From NCBI GenBank assembly GCA_948567375.1, contig OX419762.1, forward strand, positions 49,705,034-49,769,033: 64,000 nucleotides of DNA, read 5' to 3'. This document shows positions 35,155 to 46,667 of the stretch, in pieces. The notes under the pieces are model-generated. The model was not told where the DNA came from, ran no database searches, and was given only the letters and a program-made list of their open reading frames with translations. Position 1 is the stretch's first letter. The number at the start of each line of letters is the position of its first letter. This DNA is from Lunularia cruciata. Taxonomy: Eukaryota > Streptophyta > Marchantiopsida > Lunulariales > Lunulariaceae. A program made the position numbers and the translations under genes.

Positions 35155-36290
35155 GGAAGTTACATTCCTCTCCTTGGCAAAGATCCAAATCTTTGGTGAA
35201 AGTCCTCCTAGGAACCTGGTAATGGCTTGGGCATCAGAGTAACCTACCACACCGGATTGCTTTGGGACTCAATTCAAGAGAGCCATGAACCGCTCAGAGT
35301 AGTCTCTCAACTTCTCCTTCTTTTCTTTGTCCAAATTGTTAAGTGCCCCAAAGACACTTGTTTCATAATCAACTTCACGGAACCATTCCAGAAAGTTGTT
35401 TCTCAAATCTGCCCAATCTGCAAGCACAAAGCCCTTCTAGGTTACATGTGTGTACCATCTCCGAGCTTTCTTGCAGAGTAGACTTGGGAAAACATGCAGG
35501 CAATCTGTAGAGTCATGCTCCTTGTTGGCAAAGGAGATGACTTCAAATTCTTCAATGAATTTGTCCAGATCTACATCTTGTTCTGTCCCCTTTGTACTTC
35601 TGATAGGCATGTCAGGTGACAAGTAACAAAGTCATTATTCAACTCTAAGGAATTGATTGAGGTATAGTTGAACTTGATGGACTTAAGGAATTGGCTGGTA
35701 TTGATGTCATGTTGACAACCCAAGGGTTCCAATTGGTCAAGTTCAACGGGGAGTCTTCTTCAACAATGGGGGTGTTGACTTCAACCCAAGTAGAAGCAAG
35801 AGTTTCAACACCCTTGGAGTGTTCTTTGAAATTCCTTCAAGCCAATCGAGAAATCATGCGTAGAAGATGTTGACACTCTTCTTTTGTCAAACTTTGTGTT
35901 GTCTTTTCATGGATAAATTCTTTGATAAGCTTGACTTCCTTGACAGCTTTTAGGGGAGTCGGTGTATTGAGTCATAAAGAATATGTTTGCTCGCTCAAGT
36001 CTTTCTTCTTCTTGGAATTAGGAGACACAAAGTATCTGTGCCACCCAACTTCACATTTCTTGCATTTGAGCTCTTGCATGGATTCTTGAACTTCATGAAG
36101 GAGTTGTAAATCCAACACCTCTCTTTCGGCCTTGTCTAAATTGATATAGCCCTTCTGACATTCTTCTTCTTCTTCACATTGCAAAGTTCATCTTTGAGCT
36201 CTCTCTTCCCATTGTTCACTCAATGCAAACATTCATGTTGATTTGACACCTATTTTCAAAATTGGCTTTGTATTCTTCCAATTCCAAAAT
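35155..36290 (-). pseudogene. gag: A2 gag, N-terminal part
   Basis: Aligns with A1 58490-59640. 35437-35622 reads DLDKFIEEFEVISFANKEHD and CKKARRWYTHVT, equivalent to A1's capsid start; 35972-36184 is the more N-terminal region, Cys/Glu-rich. Frames are broken at several points. Confidence 0.78.
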
Positions 36291-36295
36291 TTGTA

Positions 36296-36313
36296 TCCCC
36301 AGCAACGGCACAA
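36296..36313 (-). other. A2 primer-binding site, decayed
   Basis: Minus strand TGTGCCGTTGCTGGGGAT, compared with TGGCGCCGTTGCCGGGGA expected for tRNA-Asp; position relative to the LTR matches A1. Confidence 0.7.
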
Positions 36314-36320
36314 AAAATCA

Positions 36321-39134
36321 TGTGACAACACAAAAAATATCACTTTTGTGGTAATTGGGTAAGTAAGCTTGTTCCCATAGAGATACAAGTCAAAATTGGT
36401 CAAATACAAAGCAAAACATACATACAAAGCAAAACATACATACATACAAAGCAAAACATAACAATCTTAGTTCTTATTGGTTGCGTCTTTAACTTCTCAG
36501 GTAGAAACCACACTCAGAAGAGAGTAATAAGCATTGCTCATAGCCTTGTCACACTTAATCACAACTCCATCAAATCTTTCCAAAAAATCTTGATTGTGAT
36601 GATTCAATCTTCCCAAAAATGGCACTTCATTGCAAAACAACTTCACCTCAGAATTGTGTTCCACCCCTCTACTGGAGGCACAACTTCCTTGATCAAAATT
36701 GCTTCACATCAACATTGCGCTACACTCACAATTGAAAAATACTACCAACACTTCAATTCCTCTCAGATCTGTCAAGGCATCGCTCTAATTGCACTTCACT
36801 TAGGATCAAACAAACAGAATGAAGATCAAGGTTACGGAATCCAACATCCAACACAGACAATGAATTGCACTTTAGAATTCTCTCAACACTCACAAACACA
36901 AACACAAAGTTGATACCTGGAATTAAGCTCAAGCAACAAGCACTACCTCACAGCACTTCACTTTATCTATTCTCAAAATTATGAGCATCAAACAAAATGG
37001 CATTGCAACTGCCTCCTTTAAATAGGTAGAGCACTTGATAGTTATCTAACTCCTTAAACTACTTCCTAACAACCTCTAACAACCTAAAAATCCAAAATGA
37101 TAATGTATCTCTTCATATCTACCTCTCCTGATCTAAAAAATTGGTCCTAATCCAATCCGATGTCTACTTTTTCTTTGGCTTCCAATCCCAAAGAGTACTC
37201 CTTCATCTCTTGTACTTTGGGTCTATCTAATTGTACTAAGTCCTTTGCTATTCATACAACCTCTTCATTACAACCTATAATTGCACTAGTGGGCAACTTA
37301 TATAACTTTTTTTCTCCTGGCCCACTCTTCTCTAAAGTGTCAAGTATCAAATCCAAAGACACATGCACTCCTACTTCTCTTACTTTGGGTCAGATATGCA
37401 TAGTATTCCAAATACTTTCTAACTCTAACTTAATCAACGCGAGTCTAATAAATATGTTATTCTCTACATCTATCATCTTCCTATCAACCCAAGTTCTAAG
37501 ATTGATCAACAAGGCATTCAAGTCCTTGTTCTTCATATTCTTACTACGAGTCTCCTATACCAACAATTGTAATTTTTGTAACCTTGATTCCTCCATCTTC
37601 ACCTTGGCTTCCATGGTTAACTTTGCTTTCAATTCCTTGATCCTCCAATTCCTTCACATACTGATCAATCTTTGCCTCTAACATCTGCACCAAATCTCTC
37701 AACCTTCCTTCTTCTTGATATTGCTTAGCAATTCCTGCTGCCAGGCTACTGTCTTCTCGTCTACCCTCTGGTGAAATGCATCAAACTCTTCTTCCTTAGC
37801 TCCCATCATTTCCTTGGCATTCTCTTGCCTCGCCTTCACTTTGGCTTGTAACTTCTCCACCCAAAGTCTTTCTTGCGTAACCTCCTCCACTTTGATCACC
37901 AACTCTCTTCCCTACTTCTCAAACTTCTCTTGCATATTCTTGCTGATTTTCTTCTGCAATGCGGCATCGACTTGCAATATTTCCCTTTCCTCTTCTCCTC
38001 TACTCAGGTTCTCTAGCAAGTTCCAATTCTCCATCTCTAATCTCTCCAACACCTACAACACTGTTTGTACATCAAAATGTTTGTATTGCATCTTCTTCTT
38101 TTCCTTCTCCATCTGCAATAATAGCAGACATACTACATCTTGAAGATACTCTACACTCCTTGCATCCTACTTCTTCTACCACCTTCTCTTCAATGACTGC
38201 AGCAATCAGTGGCCTTCCTTCCGAGCCCAAGTTCTTCATACAAAGTCAAGATTTTCAAATTATCAGTGGTTCCTCATCCGCCAAACTTTCATCATCATCC
38301 AAATTGATGATCTGCCAGGCCACTTGCACCCCTTCTTCTTCTGGTGTGTACTGCCTTGGCTCGGCCATCAGTCCTTCTTCTGCCTCAATTGCTAACTTGG
38401 CCATAATTTTTTCTTCCACATCCTGCCGCTCAATTTCTTCTTGCATAGATATCTCCTTCTCCTGACCTTGCTGTAACTCAGGTTCACCCTTGCTCTCTTC
38501 AATGAATTCTTTGCTTTGCAAGGTCAACTCCACCTCCTCTTCCTCCCATCTTTCTGATGCGGACTCCTTTGCTTCTTCTTCTAAGCCAACTTCCTTTGCA
38601 GGTGCAATTCAATGAACTTGCTTTCCTTATCTTTGCACAATTCTTCTTAATTTTTGGGGTTGCACTAGCAAGCTCTCCACCTCTAGTCTACTTTTCTTCT
38701 TCCTGCCTAGCAAGGGCACCACCCTCTTTTGATCCTGCTTCATTCTCGCATAATGATCGTCGTTACTTCTTAATTTCTAGATATATTGAAGCTCCTTATC
38801 ATTGGCTTCTTGTCGCAGATCATGATGGAAATGGGAGATGATCTTCTTCTCCTCACTGCTCAACACATTCAACCCGAGGTAGAAGCACGCTACAAACAAC
38901 ATGAAGTAATGTGGTGGTATTACCGTCTTCCAATTCAACACCATCTGTCTCGTTCACTGATAGAAACACTTTGCCCATTTAATTGGTTCTTTTACAAACA
39001 TCTTGTGGAAGAACACCACATGCTACTTTGTCACGTAGGTGGTGCGCTCGGATTTGAATAAGGCCATCATCACATCGGGTCTTGATAAGTCTCCACCTTG
39101 TACCCATTCTTTGTGCACTTTGAGGTGAAAGACT
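36321..39134 (-). repeat. A2 5' LTR, 5'-truncated
   Basis: From TGTGACAACAC at 36321 to a break at about 39134 in the N-terminal domain of the coiled-coil gene; the first 0.9 kb of the LTR is lost. It contains a triple ACAAAGCAAAACATA microrepeat at 36405-36461 and the coiled-coil gene at 37147-39134. The empty B3 site is visible near 38347. Confidence 0.85.
37147..39134 (-). pseudogene. A2 5' LTR coiled-coil gene, decayed
   Basis: Readable blocks: 38255-38533 (acidic, Glu-rich, IINLDDDESLADEE) and 37699-37902 (EEVTQERLWVEKLQAKVKAR, a heptad-rich coiled coil). The C-terminal end near 37147 aligns with the other copies. The start codon and first 200 residues are missing. Confidence 0.65.
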
Positions 39135-39137
39135 TTC

Positions 39138-39225
39138 TCACCATCTCCAAGGATGGAATAATAGTTGACCCTAAGAAGGTGAGGAAAATCTCAGACCTTC
39201 CATTCCCATCAAGCTTGACAAAGTT
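39138..39225 (+). pseudogene. pol: B2 RT fragment between A2 and A3
   Basis: 88 bp that translate to the family-B phrase around SKDGIIVDPKKVRKISDLPF, equivalent to B0 52500-52588. It continues the B2 RT interrupted at 14774 and ends with AAGTT, where the A3 LTR starts. Confidence 0.85.
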
Positions 39226-39888
39226 TGTGGTACCCACATTTTTTGTTTTTTTTGAAATGGAGAAGAAGAGTATAGAGAAGTTGGATTGTGCATGTATGGC
39301 CGAAGAAGGTGAAGAAAAGAGTCTTCGGGATGAAACCCGAAGTAATGTGGCTTTGGGTAATAAGGTGAAGTAATCGGACTTGCCTTGTCAGCATACAACC
39401 TAAAGTATTGGGTTTAGGGTACAACCCATATTGGGGGGGTGCTCAACCCGAGGTGAGGACAGTGTAACAACTTTCCTTTGGAGCGAGAAATTCAAGAAGG
39501 GACCGTTCAAAAACCGGTGGGCATATGCGTGGAGGACACTTGACAATGATAGGAGCATGCAAGAGGTGTGATTTCTCGATAGAAACTCAAATTGAAGAGA
39601 GACAAAGAAGGCGTGACTCTATAAAAATTGAGCTAATGATGAGACAATGTCAAGCAATTTTCCTTTGCCGTTGAGGAGTCATCCTGTAGGAGATCGTGGG
39701 AAGGGAAGTAGAGTTGAAGACGCGCAGGTGTGTAGAGGATAATTTGAGAGAGCTTATCTAAGAGGCAGTGAGGAAAAAAGAAAGATGGGAGGAGGAAAGA
39801 AGAACTCCGAATTCGCAGTGAGAAATCATACAATTTGGAGGTTAGATGTGATTGCAAGAATCCAAGTCTTTAGCCGACTTTGGATTAC
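39226..39888 (+). repeat. A3 LTR, left part (plus strand)
   Basis: Begins TGTGGTACCCAC and holds the first 663 bp of a family-A LTR in plus orientation, including the coiled-coil gene start at 39646 (MSSNFPLPLRS). It is cut at 39888 by A1; the other half is at 63445. Its left neighbour is B2 RT. Confidence 0.88.
39884..39888. other. Target-site duplication of A1, left copy
   Basis: ATTAC here, ATCAC at 63445-63449: a 5-bp duplication with one C/T change. Joining the flanks restores the coiled-coil gene of A3. Confidence 0.75.
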
Positions 39889-41396
39889 TGTGACAACCCG
39901 GCAAATATCACTTTTGCGGTAATCGGGTAAGTAAAGTTTGTTCCCGTAGAGATACAAGTCAGAAATGTCCAAATACAAAGCAAAGTAACAATTTCAGTTC
40001 TTCTTGAGTTCTTCTTTAGTCTCTCAGGTAGAAACCACACCCAGAAGAGAGTAACAAGCACTGATTCGCAGTCTTGTCACAAATTAACACTTCTTAATCA
40101 CAACTCCATCAAATCTTTCCAAACAATCTTGATTGTGATGATTCAGGCTCTCCCGAAAATGGCACTTCACTGCAGAACAACTTCGCCTCAGAATTGTGTT
40201 CTACCCCTCCACTGAAGGCACAACTTCCTCGATTGAAATTGCTTCACATCAACTTCACACTGTACTCACAAATGCAAAATACTACCAACACTACAATTCC
40301 TCTCAGATCTGTCAAGGCATTGCTTCGATTGCACTTCACTCAGGATCAAACACACAGAATGAAGATCAAGGTTGTGGAATCTAACATCCAACAAGCACTC
40401 TAACTTGCACTTCAAATTTCTCCAAACACTCACAAACACAATTGCGAAATTGATACTCAAAATCAAGCTCAAGCGATGAGCACTGCTTCACAGCACTTCG
40501 CTTTATCTATTCTCAGAAATAATGAGCACTGAACAACATTTTCCTGCGAATGCCACTCTTAAATAGTGAAGCAATCGACAGTTCTAACAACAATACCGTT
40601 CTATGTGACAACCCGGCAAATATCACTTTTGCGGTAATCGGGTAAATAAAGTTCGTTCCCGTAGAGATACGAGTCAGAAATGTCCAAATACGAAGCAAAG
40701 TAACAATTTCAGTTCTTCTTGAGTTCTTCTTTAGTCTCTCAGGTAGAAACCACACCCAGAAGAGAGTAACAAGCACTGACTCGCAGTCTTGTCACAAATT
40801 CACAATCCTTAATCACAACTCCATTAATTATTTCCAAACAATCTTGATTGTGATGATTCAGGCTCTCCCGAAAACGGCACTTCACTGCAAAACAACTTTG
40901 CCTCAGAATTGTGTTCCACCCTTCCATTGAAGGCACAACTTCCTCGATCGAAATTGCTTCACATCAACTTTGCACTGCACTCACAAATGCAGAATACTAC
41001 CAACACTACAATTCCTCTCAGATCTGTCAAGGCATTGCTTCGATTGCACTTCACTCAGGATCAAACACACAGAATGAAGATCAAGGCTGTGGAATCCAAC
41101 ATCCAACAAGCACTCTGACTTGCACTTCGAATTTCTCCAAACACTCACAAACACAATTACAAAGTTGATACTCGGAATCAAGCTCAAGCGACGAGCACTG
41201 CTTCACAGCACTTCGCTTTTTCTATTCTTAGAAATAATGAGCACTGAACAACAATTTCCTGCAAATGCCACTCTTAAATAGTGAAGCAATCGATAGTTCT
41301 AACAACTATACCATTCTACAACAACTCTTCTAACCTACAGATCCCATATGACAATGCAACCTTTCATATCTGCACCTTCAAATCTCAAATCGGTTA

Positions 41397-41711
41397 CTAA
41401 TCCGATCCGATGTCTACTTCTTCCTCGGCTTTCAACCCTGAACCCGAAGTAATCTTACTTCCTACTACATTTTCCTTGGGTTTCAGATCTCCCACATCTT
41501 CTACCAGATCCAGCAATTCTCTTTCTTGATCTGAAATTGCACTAGTGGGTAATCTATCTAACTCCTCATCCTTCGACCCACTCTTCTCTAAAGTGTCAAA
41601 TGTCAAATCTGACGACACCTGCACTTCTATCTCTCTTACCTCGGGTCTAATTACTATCAATTCCTTTACTAATTCTATTATGTCATCATCAAGAATTGTA
41701 ATTGAAAGCAT
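41397..41711 (-). pseudogene. C-terminal remnant of the coiled-coil gene in the solo LTR
   Basis: 104 codons ending at the conserved stop at 41397 (AISDQERELLDLVEDVGDLK, VDIGSD at the end). Shows where the gene ends: about 120 bp before the presumed TATA box. No coiled-coil body or N-terminal domain accompanies it. Confidence 0.7.
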
Positions 41712-42033
41712 GGATACACTATCTACACCTTCAATTTGTAACCCACTTTCCCCTAATCACTCATGTTACTAACCCGAAGACACTTACAGTCTGATCCTGC
41801 ACTTCGGGTTTATTCACTACTGCTACTTCTCCTTCAATTCAGGTTCCATCTTCAATTAGAACTGAAATTGAAGGCATGGGTATCCTAACTATCTTCTTTC
41901 CCTACTCTAACTTCCTCTGATCCCTCTGGCAAAACTCCCAAAAAACACCTTCACTGCACTCCGAGGTCCGGTTACCTCTGATTTAGTCATCCTCATCTTG
42001 AGGCGAAGTCTTTAGACCCAAAGTCATGTAAAC

Positions 42034-42119
42034 CCGAAGTACAAAGTATGAAGTACAAAGTACGAAGTCACTTTGACCCGAAGACACTTTGACCCGAAGA
42101 CACTTTGACCCGAAGTACA
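42034..42119. repeat. GAAGTAC / ACTTTGACCCGAAG microrepeat
   Basis: Tandem 10-bp GAAGTACAAA units run into three copies of an 18-bp CACTTTGACCCGAAGA unit. The ACCCGAAG core is the same motif that is scattered through all family-A LTRs. Confidence 0.75.
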
Positions 42120-42619
42120 TCTACTCTTGAAACTTCAAATGCTTGTAACTTCTTCTTCACCCCTCCAAAGTTTGCGATTTTGGTGGCAATTGAAAGCCCT
42201 AAATGAGACGCTTCCAACAAGATATAAGATGCTTGATTTGCAGTTGTGGTCACTGAGATATGACCCCCGCAAGAATCCTGACTTGCAACTTCTATTTCTC
42301 CTTCGGCGTCTGCCCTCTTTAACATCTGATCCGAGTTTTTCACTCCTCTGACACGAAGTAAGCTTCTTCAGGTCTGATCCAAACCGAGCCGTTCTTCCTT
42401 TTACATGAAGTCGACTTCCTTGGGTCTGATCAAATCACAAGTTTGCACTCATTTCTTCTCCATTTGCTTTCAATTTGGTTTCAGCAGTGCATTTCTTCTT
42501 CTAAACTCGTCCAAGATGAAAAATGTAGGTACCACATTCTACCACAACTGTTCTAACCTGCAGATCCGAAATGACAATGCACATCTTCATATCTACCCCT
42601 TCAAATCTCAAATCGGTTA

Positions 42620-45089
42620 CTAATCCGATCCGATCTCTACTTTGTCCTCGGCTTTCAAACTCAAACCCGAAGTAATCTTACTTCCTACTACATTTTCCTC
42701 GGGTTTCACAACTCCTACATCTTCTACCAGATCCAGCAATTCTCTTTCCTAATCTGAAATTGCACTAGTGGGTAATCTATCTAACTCTTCATCTTTCAAC
42801 CCACTCTTCTCTAATGTCTCTGAGGGCAACTCCAAAGACATTTGGATTCCTATGTTATCTACTTCGGGTTTTGCCTTAACATCCTGCCGAAACTTTTCTA
42901 ACTCTATTCTCACTAAGTCTAATCTAATCGCAATATTGTCTTCTACTTCTAAGATCTTCCTGTCTACACAAGTTCTGAGACTAATCAACAAGGCATTCAA
43001 ATCTGTATCTTTCGCTTGTCTTTGCCTCGTCTCCTGCACCAACAACTTCAACTCGTGCAGTCTTGTTTCTTCAATCCGAACGCTGGCTTCTGTACTTAAC
43101 ATTGCGTTCACTTCGAGGACTATTTCCTTCAATGGCTCCAATCTTGTCTTTTGTTCTTGTTCCCGATCTGCAAGCCATTCCTCTCTGTACATTGCCAACT
43201 CTTCTTCGAATTCGGCCTTCACCGCTTCCTTCTCTTTCTCCTTCTGTACGATTTTCTCTTCCTGATTACGAAGTAATTCTCGTAATCTCTCTTCTTCTCT
43301 ATACCACACAGACAACTCTCTTTGCCAGAGTTGCTTCTTCTCCTCCATACTCTCCATCACTCGATTGAGCTCTTGATCCTTAGATGCTACCCTTGCCATA
43401 GCATGGATAAGCTCTACTCTTGAATCAGCAAACTGCTGCTTCAAGATTTCAAATTCTACTACCTGTCTCTCCCATTGTGATGTCACTCTTCCTCGCAAGA
43501 TCCTCCCGATAACTCACTTCTCTCTTTAGGTCTTTGATTACCTGACTTCTCTCTACTGCTTCACTCCCAGTACTTCTCTCTCTTCCTCACCTCGGGTTAT
43601 ACTCTTCTTCAACTCCGAGTTTTCTTCTTCTAATCTTGATAAGACTTGCAAAACAGTCTTTACCTTTGGACAAGTAGACTGCATCTCCTTCTTCTTCTTC
43701 TCCAACTTCACCAACAGCGGGCATACTACCTTCTGCAGGAAATCTACTCCATTACTGGCAACTTCTTCCTCCCACGAAGTGGTCTCTCTTCTTTCTTTGT
43801 GTTCTCCCGATACTCGCCTTCTTCTCTAGAGTCTTCGTATCGGAATTGACGCCTCACTGCCCGAGCTTTCTTCTACCTCTTCCTTCACTCTACTCGGCCC
43901 CGCTTCACACTTCGCCTTACGTCCCGAGCAAACTCCTCGCTGTAATGCACGCCATCTTCTTCTCCTCGAGCACTGTAACTTCGTCTTCCAGCGCCGCATT
44001 GTCTTCGGCTTCTACTTCGGCTTGCACTTCTTCTTCGTATTCTTCAGCCGTTGGTGCCGAGGTCATTTCTCCACCCTCTTCATTGTCACTGCTAGTATCT
44101 CCACTCTGCAGTGTCAGCTCAGGTTCCTCCTCACGTTCCGAGTCCTCCGTCTTGAGCTCGGCTTTGCCTTTTGAGACTTCATCATCTGACTCAATCACCA
44201 CCATTCCTCGCCTCGTGTTATTTTTTTGCATCTTCCGAGGTTTCTTGTTTTCTTTGGCTTCTGCTTGCCGAGTTCTCTTCTTTGTCGGGGTACTTACAAC
44301 AACCTCCATGTTTTTCCCTGTCTTCACGTAGTAATCGTCCGTGCTCCAGATTTGGAGAATGTATTGCTGCTCCTCCGCGTCGACTTCTCTTCTCAAGTCA
44401 GGATGGAAATGAGACACCATTCTATTGCGCTCCGCCAAATTGAGCAAATTCAACCCAGGGTAGAAATGTGCTGCAAATGGTACGATGTAGTGGGGAGGCG
44501 ACTTGTCCCGCAGATTCCACACCATCTGCCTCGTTCTCTCGTGAAAGCACCTTGCCCAATTGATCGGTTCTCTTGCAAATAACTTGTGAAAGAACACCGC
44601 TTGGTGTTTCATCACATAGGTAGTTCTCTCCGGCTTCAAGATGGCCATTAGTGCACTCACAATTCCTCTCCTCACAGGGTCTTTGTAGCTCTCAACTTTG
44701 TACCCATTCTTCGTCCTCTTTGACGAGAAGGCATCTCTCACCTCCTGCGTTTCTAAGGCTATCTCTCCTTTCCCCAAGAACGTGGCTCCCTGCTCCAAAC
44801 CTGCCTCCTTCCCGAGTACGAGTCTCCAATCCGACTCTGTCCAGCGAGCTGGATTTCCTCTCTTCCCTTCTTCCTCGGGACCATCAAGACATTTACTCTT
44901 GATGATTTCTGTCATGAATCCTGGAAAACTTACGTTCCAGTTCCATGCCAGAAAAGTGATCCAAAGTCGGCTCAAGACTTCTCTCTCGCAACTTCTCCCT
45001 TGTGCACTAACACGAGTCCAACTCTATTTCCCTTTCCCCGATCACCTGCAAGACGACTCCTCAACGGCAAAGGAAAATTTCTTGACATT
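42620..45089 (-). pseudogene. A1 3' LTR coiled-coil gene
   Basis: Starts at the conserved Met near 45089 (MSRNFPLPLRSRLAGDRGKG); a deletion soon after removes about 40 residues. 43917-44975 is open for 352 codons: the full N-terminal domain (NPARWTESDWRLVLGKEAGL, KPERTTYVMKHQAVFFHKLF, NWARCFHERTRQMVWNL), a basic patch (PTKKRTRQAEAKENKKPRK) and the acidic linker. 42749-43498 is open for 249 codons of coiled coil (RLHELKLLVQETRQRQ). A deletion at about 43915 and one stop at 42749 break it. Confidence 0.75.
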
Positions 45090-45501
45090 TTGTCGTTGCA
45101 GTCTCAATTTTTATAGAGTTGCACTTCTTCGTCTTCTGTTACTTTGAGTTTCTATTGAGAAATCACACCTCCAGCATGCACCTGTCACTGTCAATCAACC
45201 TTTGCGCGTATGAGCCGCCAGTTTTGAAACGGCCCCTTCTTGAATTTCTCGCCCCGACAAAAGGTTGTTAGACTGTCTTTGCCTTGGGTTGAGCTCCCCC
45301 CGATCCGAAGACAATTTACTTCGTATTGTATGCTGACACGGCATTTCCGAGTACTTTGCCTTATGACCCAAAGTCACTTTACTTTGGGTTTCATCCCGAA
45401 GACAATTTTCTTTGCCTTCTTCGGCCATACAGGCGCAATCCGACTTCTCTATACACTTCTTCTCCTTTATTTTGAAAAAAACAAAAAATGTGGGCACCGC
45501 A

Positions 45502-45514
45502 TACCCCCTCCCTC
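45502..45514 (-). other. A1 polypurine tract
   Basis: Minus strand GAGGGAGGGGGTA immediately before the 3' LTR start TGCGGTGCCC. It overlaps the integrase stop codon (TGA at 45513-45515). It fixes the LTR boundary and so places the coiled-coil gene inside the LTR. Confidence 0.82.
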
Positions 45515-46664
45515 AAATGTGAGCGTCCCTGCGAACATAGACCTCGGGTGTCTTAGAAACTTCCGAGTCTATGGTCCAATATCTCCGAACTCTCCACCCG
45601 TTTACTCGAGTGGCAAAAGGATTACCTTCCAAATCGACAAGTTGCATGGATCTATTTTTGTAAAGATGAAGAACTCGATAGAGACCCATCCATCTCAAAT
45701 GCAACTTGCCTGGAAAAAATATTCGGGGATTGTCATATAACAAAACCAAATCTCCTTCTCGTACAGTCACAGGCTTGATTCTCTGATCGTGCCTGACTTT
45801 CCTCTGTGCTTGTACTTCTTTCGTGGTTTGCATTGCATCGTCTCTTTTCTCTTCTAACCACATCAGTTGATGAATCCGAAGATCCTGACTTTCCTCTTCC
45901 GACATTTGTTCTTCGCATAGAACCCGATAAGTCGGAACTTCAAATTCAATTGGTAGTATGGGATGCAAGCCATATGTCAAGAAGTATGGGGTTTGTTTGG
46001 TTGTAATCTTCTCTATCGTCCTATAGGCCCATAACGCGGCTGGTAATTTCGTATCCCAGTCATAGGCATAATTGACAGTCACCTTATTCAAAATTTTACA
46101 AAGTAACCCATTTGCTTTTTCCGTTAAGCCATTTGCTTTTGGGTTATAAGGAGTTGTCTTCCAATGTTTAATCTGAAAATACTTGGTTAATGCCTCCATT
46201 ACAGAGTTCAAAAAATGCGTTCCTCGGTCACTGACCAATTCCAGAGGACACCCATATCGGGAGATGATGTTTAGAAAGAAAAATTCCGCCACAGTTTCAG
46301 CATCATCTCTGCGAGTTGCCTCCGCTTCAACCATCTTGGTAGCATAGTCAGTGCAAACCAAAATGTATCGCTTTCTTGTGACTTGGGTCACTGGTTGAAT
46401 GGGACCCACAAAATCAATCCCCCATTTCTCAAAGGGAGCCAAAAGCAAAATTGGTCTCAAAGGCCATTGAGAAGTAGCCATCGGCTTCCCCGTTCTCTGA
46501 CACGCATCACAGCTTCGGATATGAGCATGTACATCTTTGTACATTGTAGGCCACCAATACCCTGCCAAAAGAATTTTCTTTACAGTATTCTTCAGAGCAT
46601 AGTGTCCTCCCGATGCCTCAGAGTGTAAAGATTCAATCACTCCTCCTACTTTGTATGACTCCAA
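45513..46664 (-). CDS. pol: A1 integrase (383 codons open)
   Basis: Integrase inserts the DNA copy into the genome. Zinc-binding H14, H21, C52, C55 (SCDACQR); catalytic D84 (WGIDFVGP), D146 (SDRGTH) and E182 (LTEK) with 35 residues between the last two; C-terminal block LHLRWMGLYRVLHLY and VNGWRVRRYW. No chromodomain follows; the stop overlaps the PPT. It would be the C-terminal part of a polyprotein: a stop lies between it and the RNase H frame at 46665-46667. The Met at 46664 is not a true start. It looks enzymatically complete. Confidence 0.88.
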   Translation of the reverse strand: MESYKVGGVIESLHSEASGGHYALKNTVKKILLAGYWWPTMYKDVHAHIRSCDACQRTGKPMATSQWPLRPILLLAPFEKWGIDFVGPIQPVTQVTRKRYILVCTDYATKMVEAEATRRDDAETVAEFFFLNIISRYGCPLELVSDRGTHFLNSVMEALTKYFQIKHWKTTPYNPKANGLTEKANGLLCKILNKVTVNYAYDWDTKLPAALWAYRTIEKITTKQTPYFLTYGLHPILPIEFEVPTYRVLCEEQMSEEESQDLRIHQLMWLEEKRDDAMQTTKEVQAQRKVRHDQRIKPVTVREGDLVLLYDNPRIFFPGKLHLRWMGLYRVLHLYKNRSMQLVDLEGNPFATRVNGWRVRRYWTIDSEVSKTPEVYVRRDAHI

Positions 46665-46667
46665 GCA

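Larger units (their letters stand above)
14775..39134 (-). mobile_element. A2: family-A element with nested insertions, both LTRs
   Basis: Minus-strand element. 3' LTR 14775-19257, PPT, integrase split by F, RNase H, RT, protease, gag split by C, decayed PBS at 36296-36313 and 5' LTR from 36321 to about 39134. The 5' LTR lacks its first 0.9 kb or so, which went with a deletion into the flanking B2. Its coding sequence is more divergent from A1 than A1's two LTRs are from each other, and all frames are broken. Total includes F (6.7 kb), C remnant (5.3 kb) and B3. Confidence 0.88.
40604..42536 (-). repeat. Solo family-A LTR, short form (1,933 bp)
   Basis: TGTGACAACCC to GGTACCACA on the plus strand, with a perfect 5-bp duplication TTCTA at 40599-40603 and 42537-42541. 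Both LTR ends match family A, but most of the coiled-coil gene is missing: only its C-terminal 100 residues (41397-41711) remain. It is therefore either a deletion derivative or a subfamily without the accessory gene. Confidence 0.88.
39889..45501 (-). repeat. A1 3' LTR, split by a solo LTR
   Basis: Parts 39889-40603 and 42537-45501 form one LTR. Ends are TGTGACAACCC and GGGCACCGCA on the plus strand. It carries a coiled-coil gene copy and differs from the 5' LTR at scattered positions by eye, so A1 is not recent. Confidence 0.9.

Noticed and set aside
40911-41168. Conserved 60-85 codon ORFs (SSQICQGIASIALHSGSNTQ) in four family-A LTR ends
   Set aside because: Same reason: shared LTR sequence, on the strand opposite to the element's transcript.
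42768-43265. Serine/leucine-rich plus-strand ORFs opposite the coiled-coil genes (also 1234-1617, 60606-61004, 61834-62166)
   Set aside because: They are antisense shadows: Glu/Lys/Gln-rich coiled-coil codons read in reverse give long Ser/Leu/Phe frames. They have no domain and carry no start conservation of their own.
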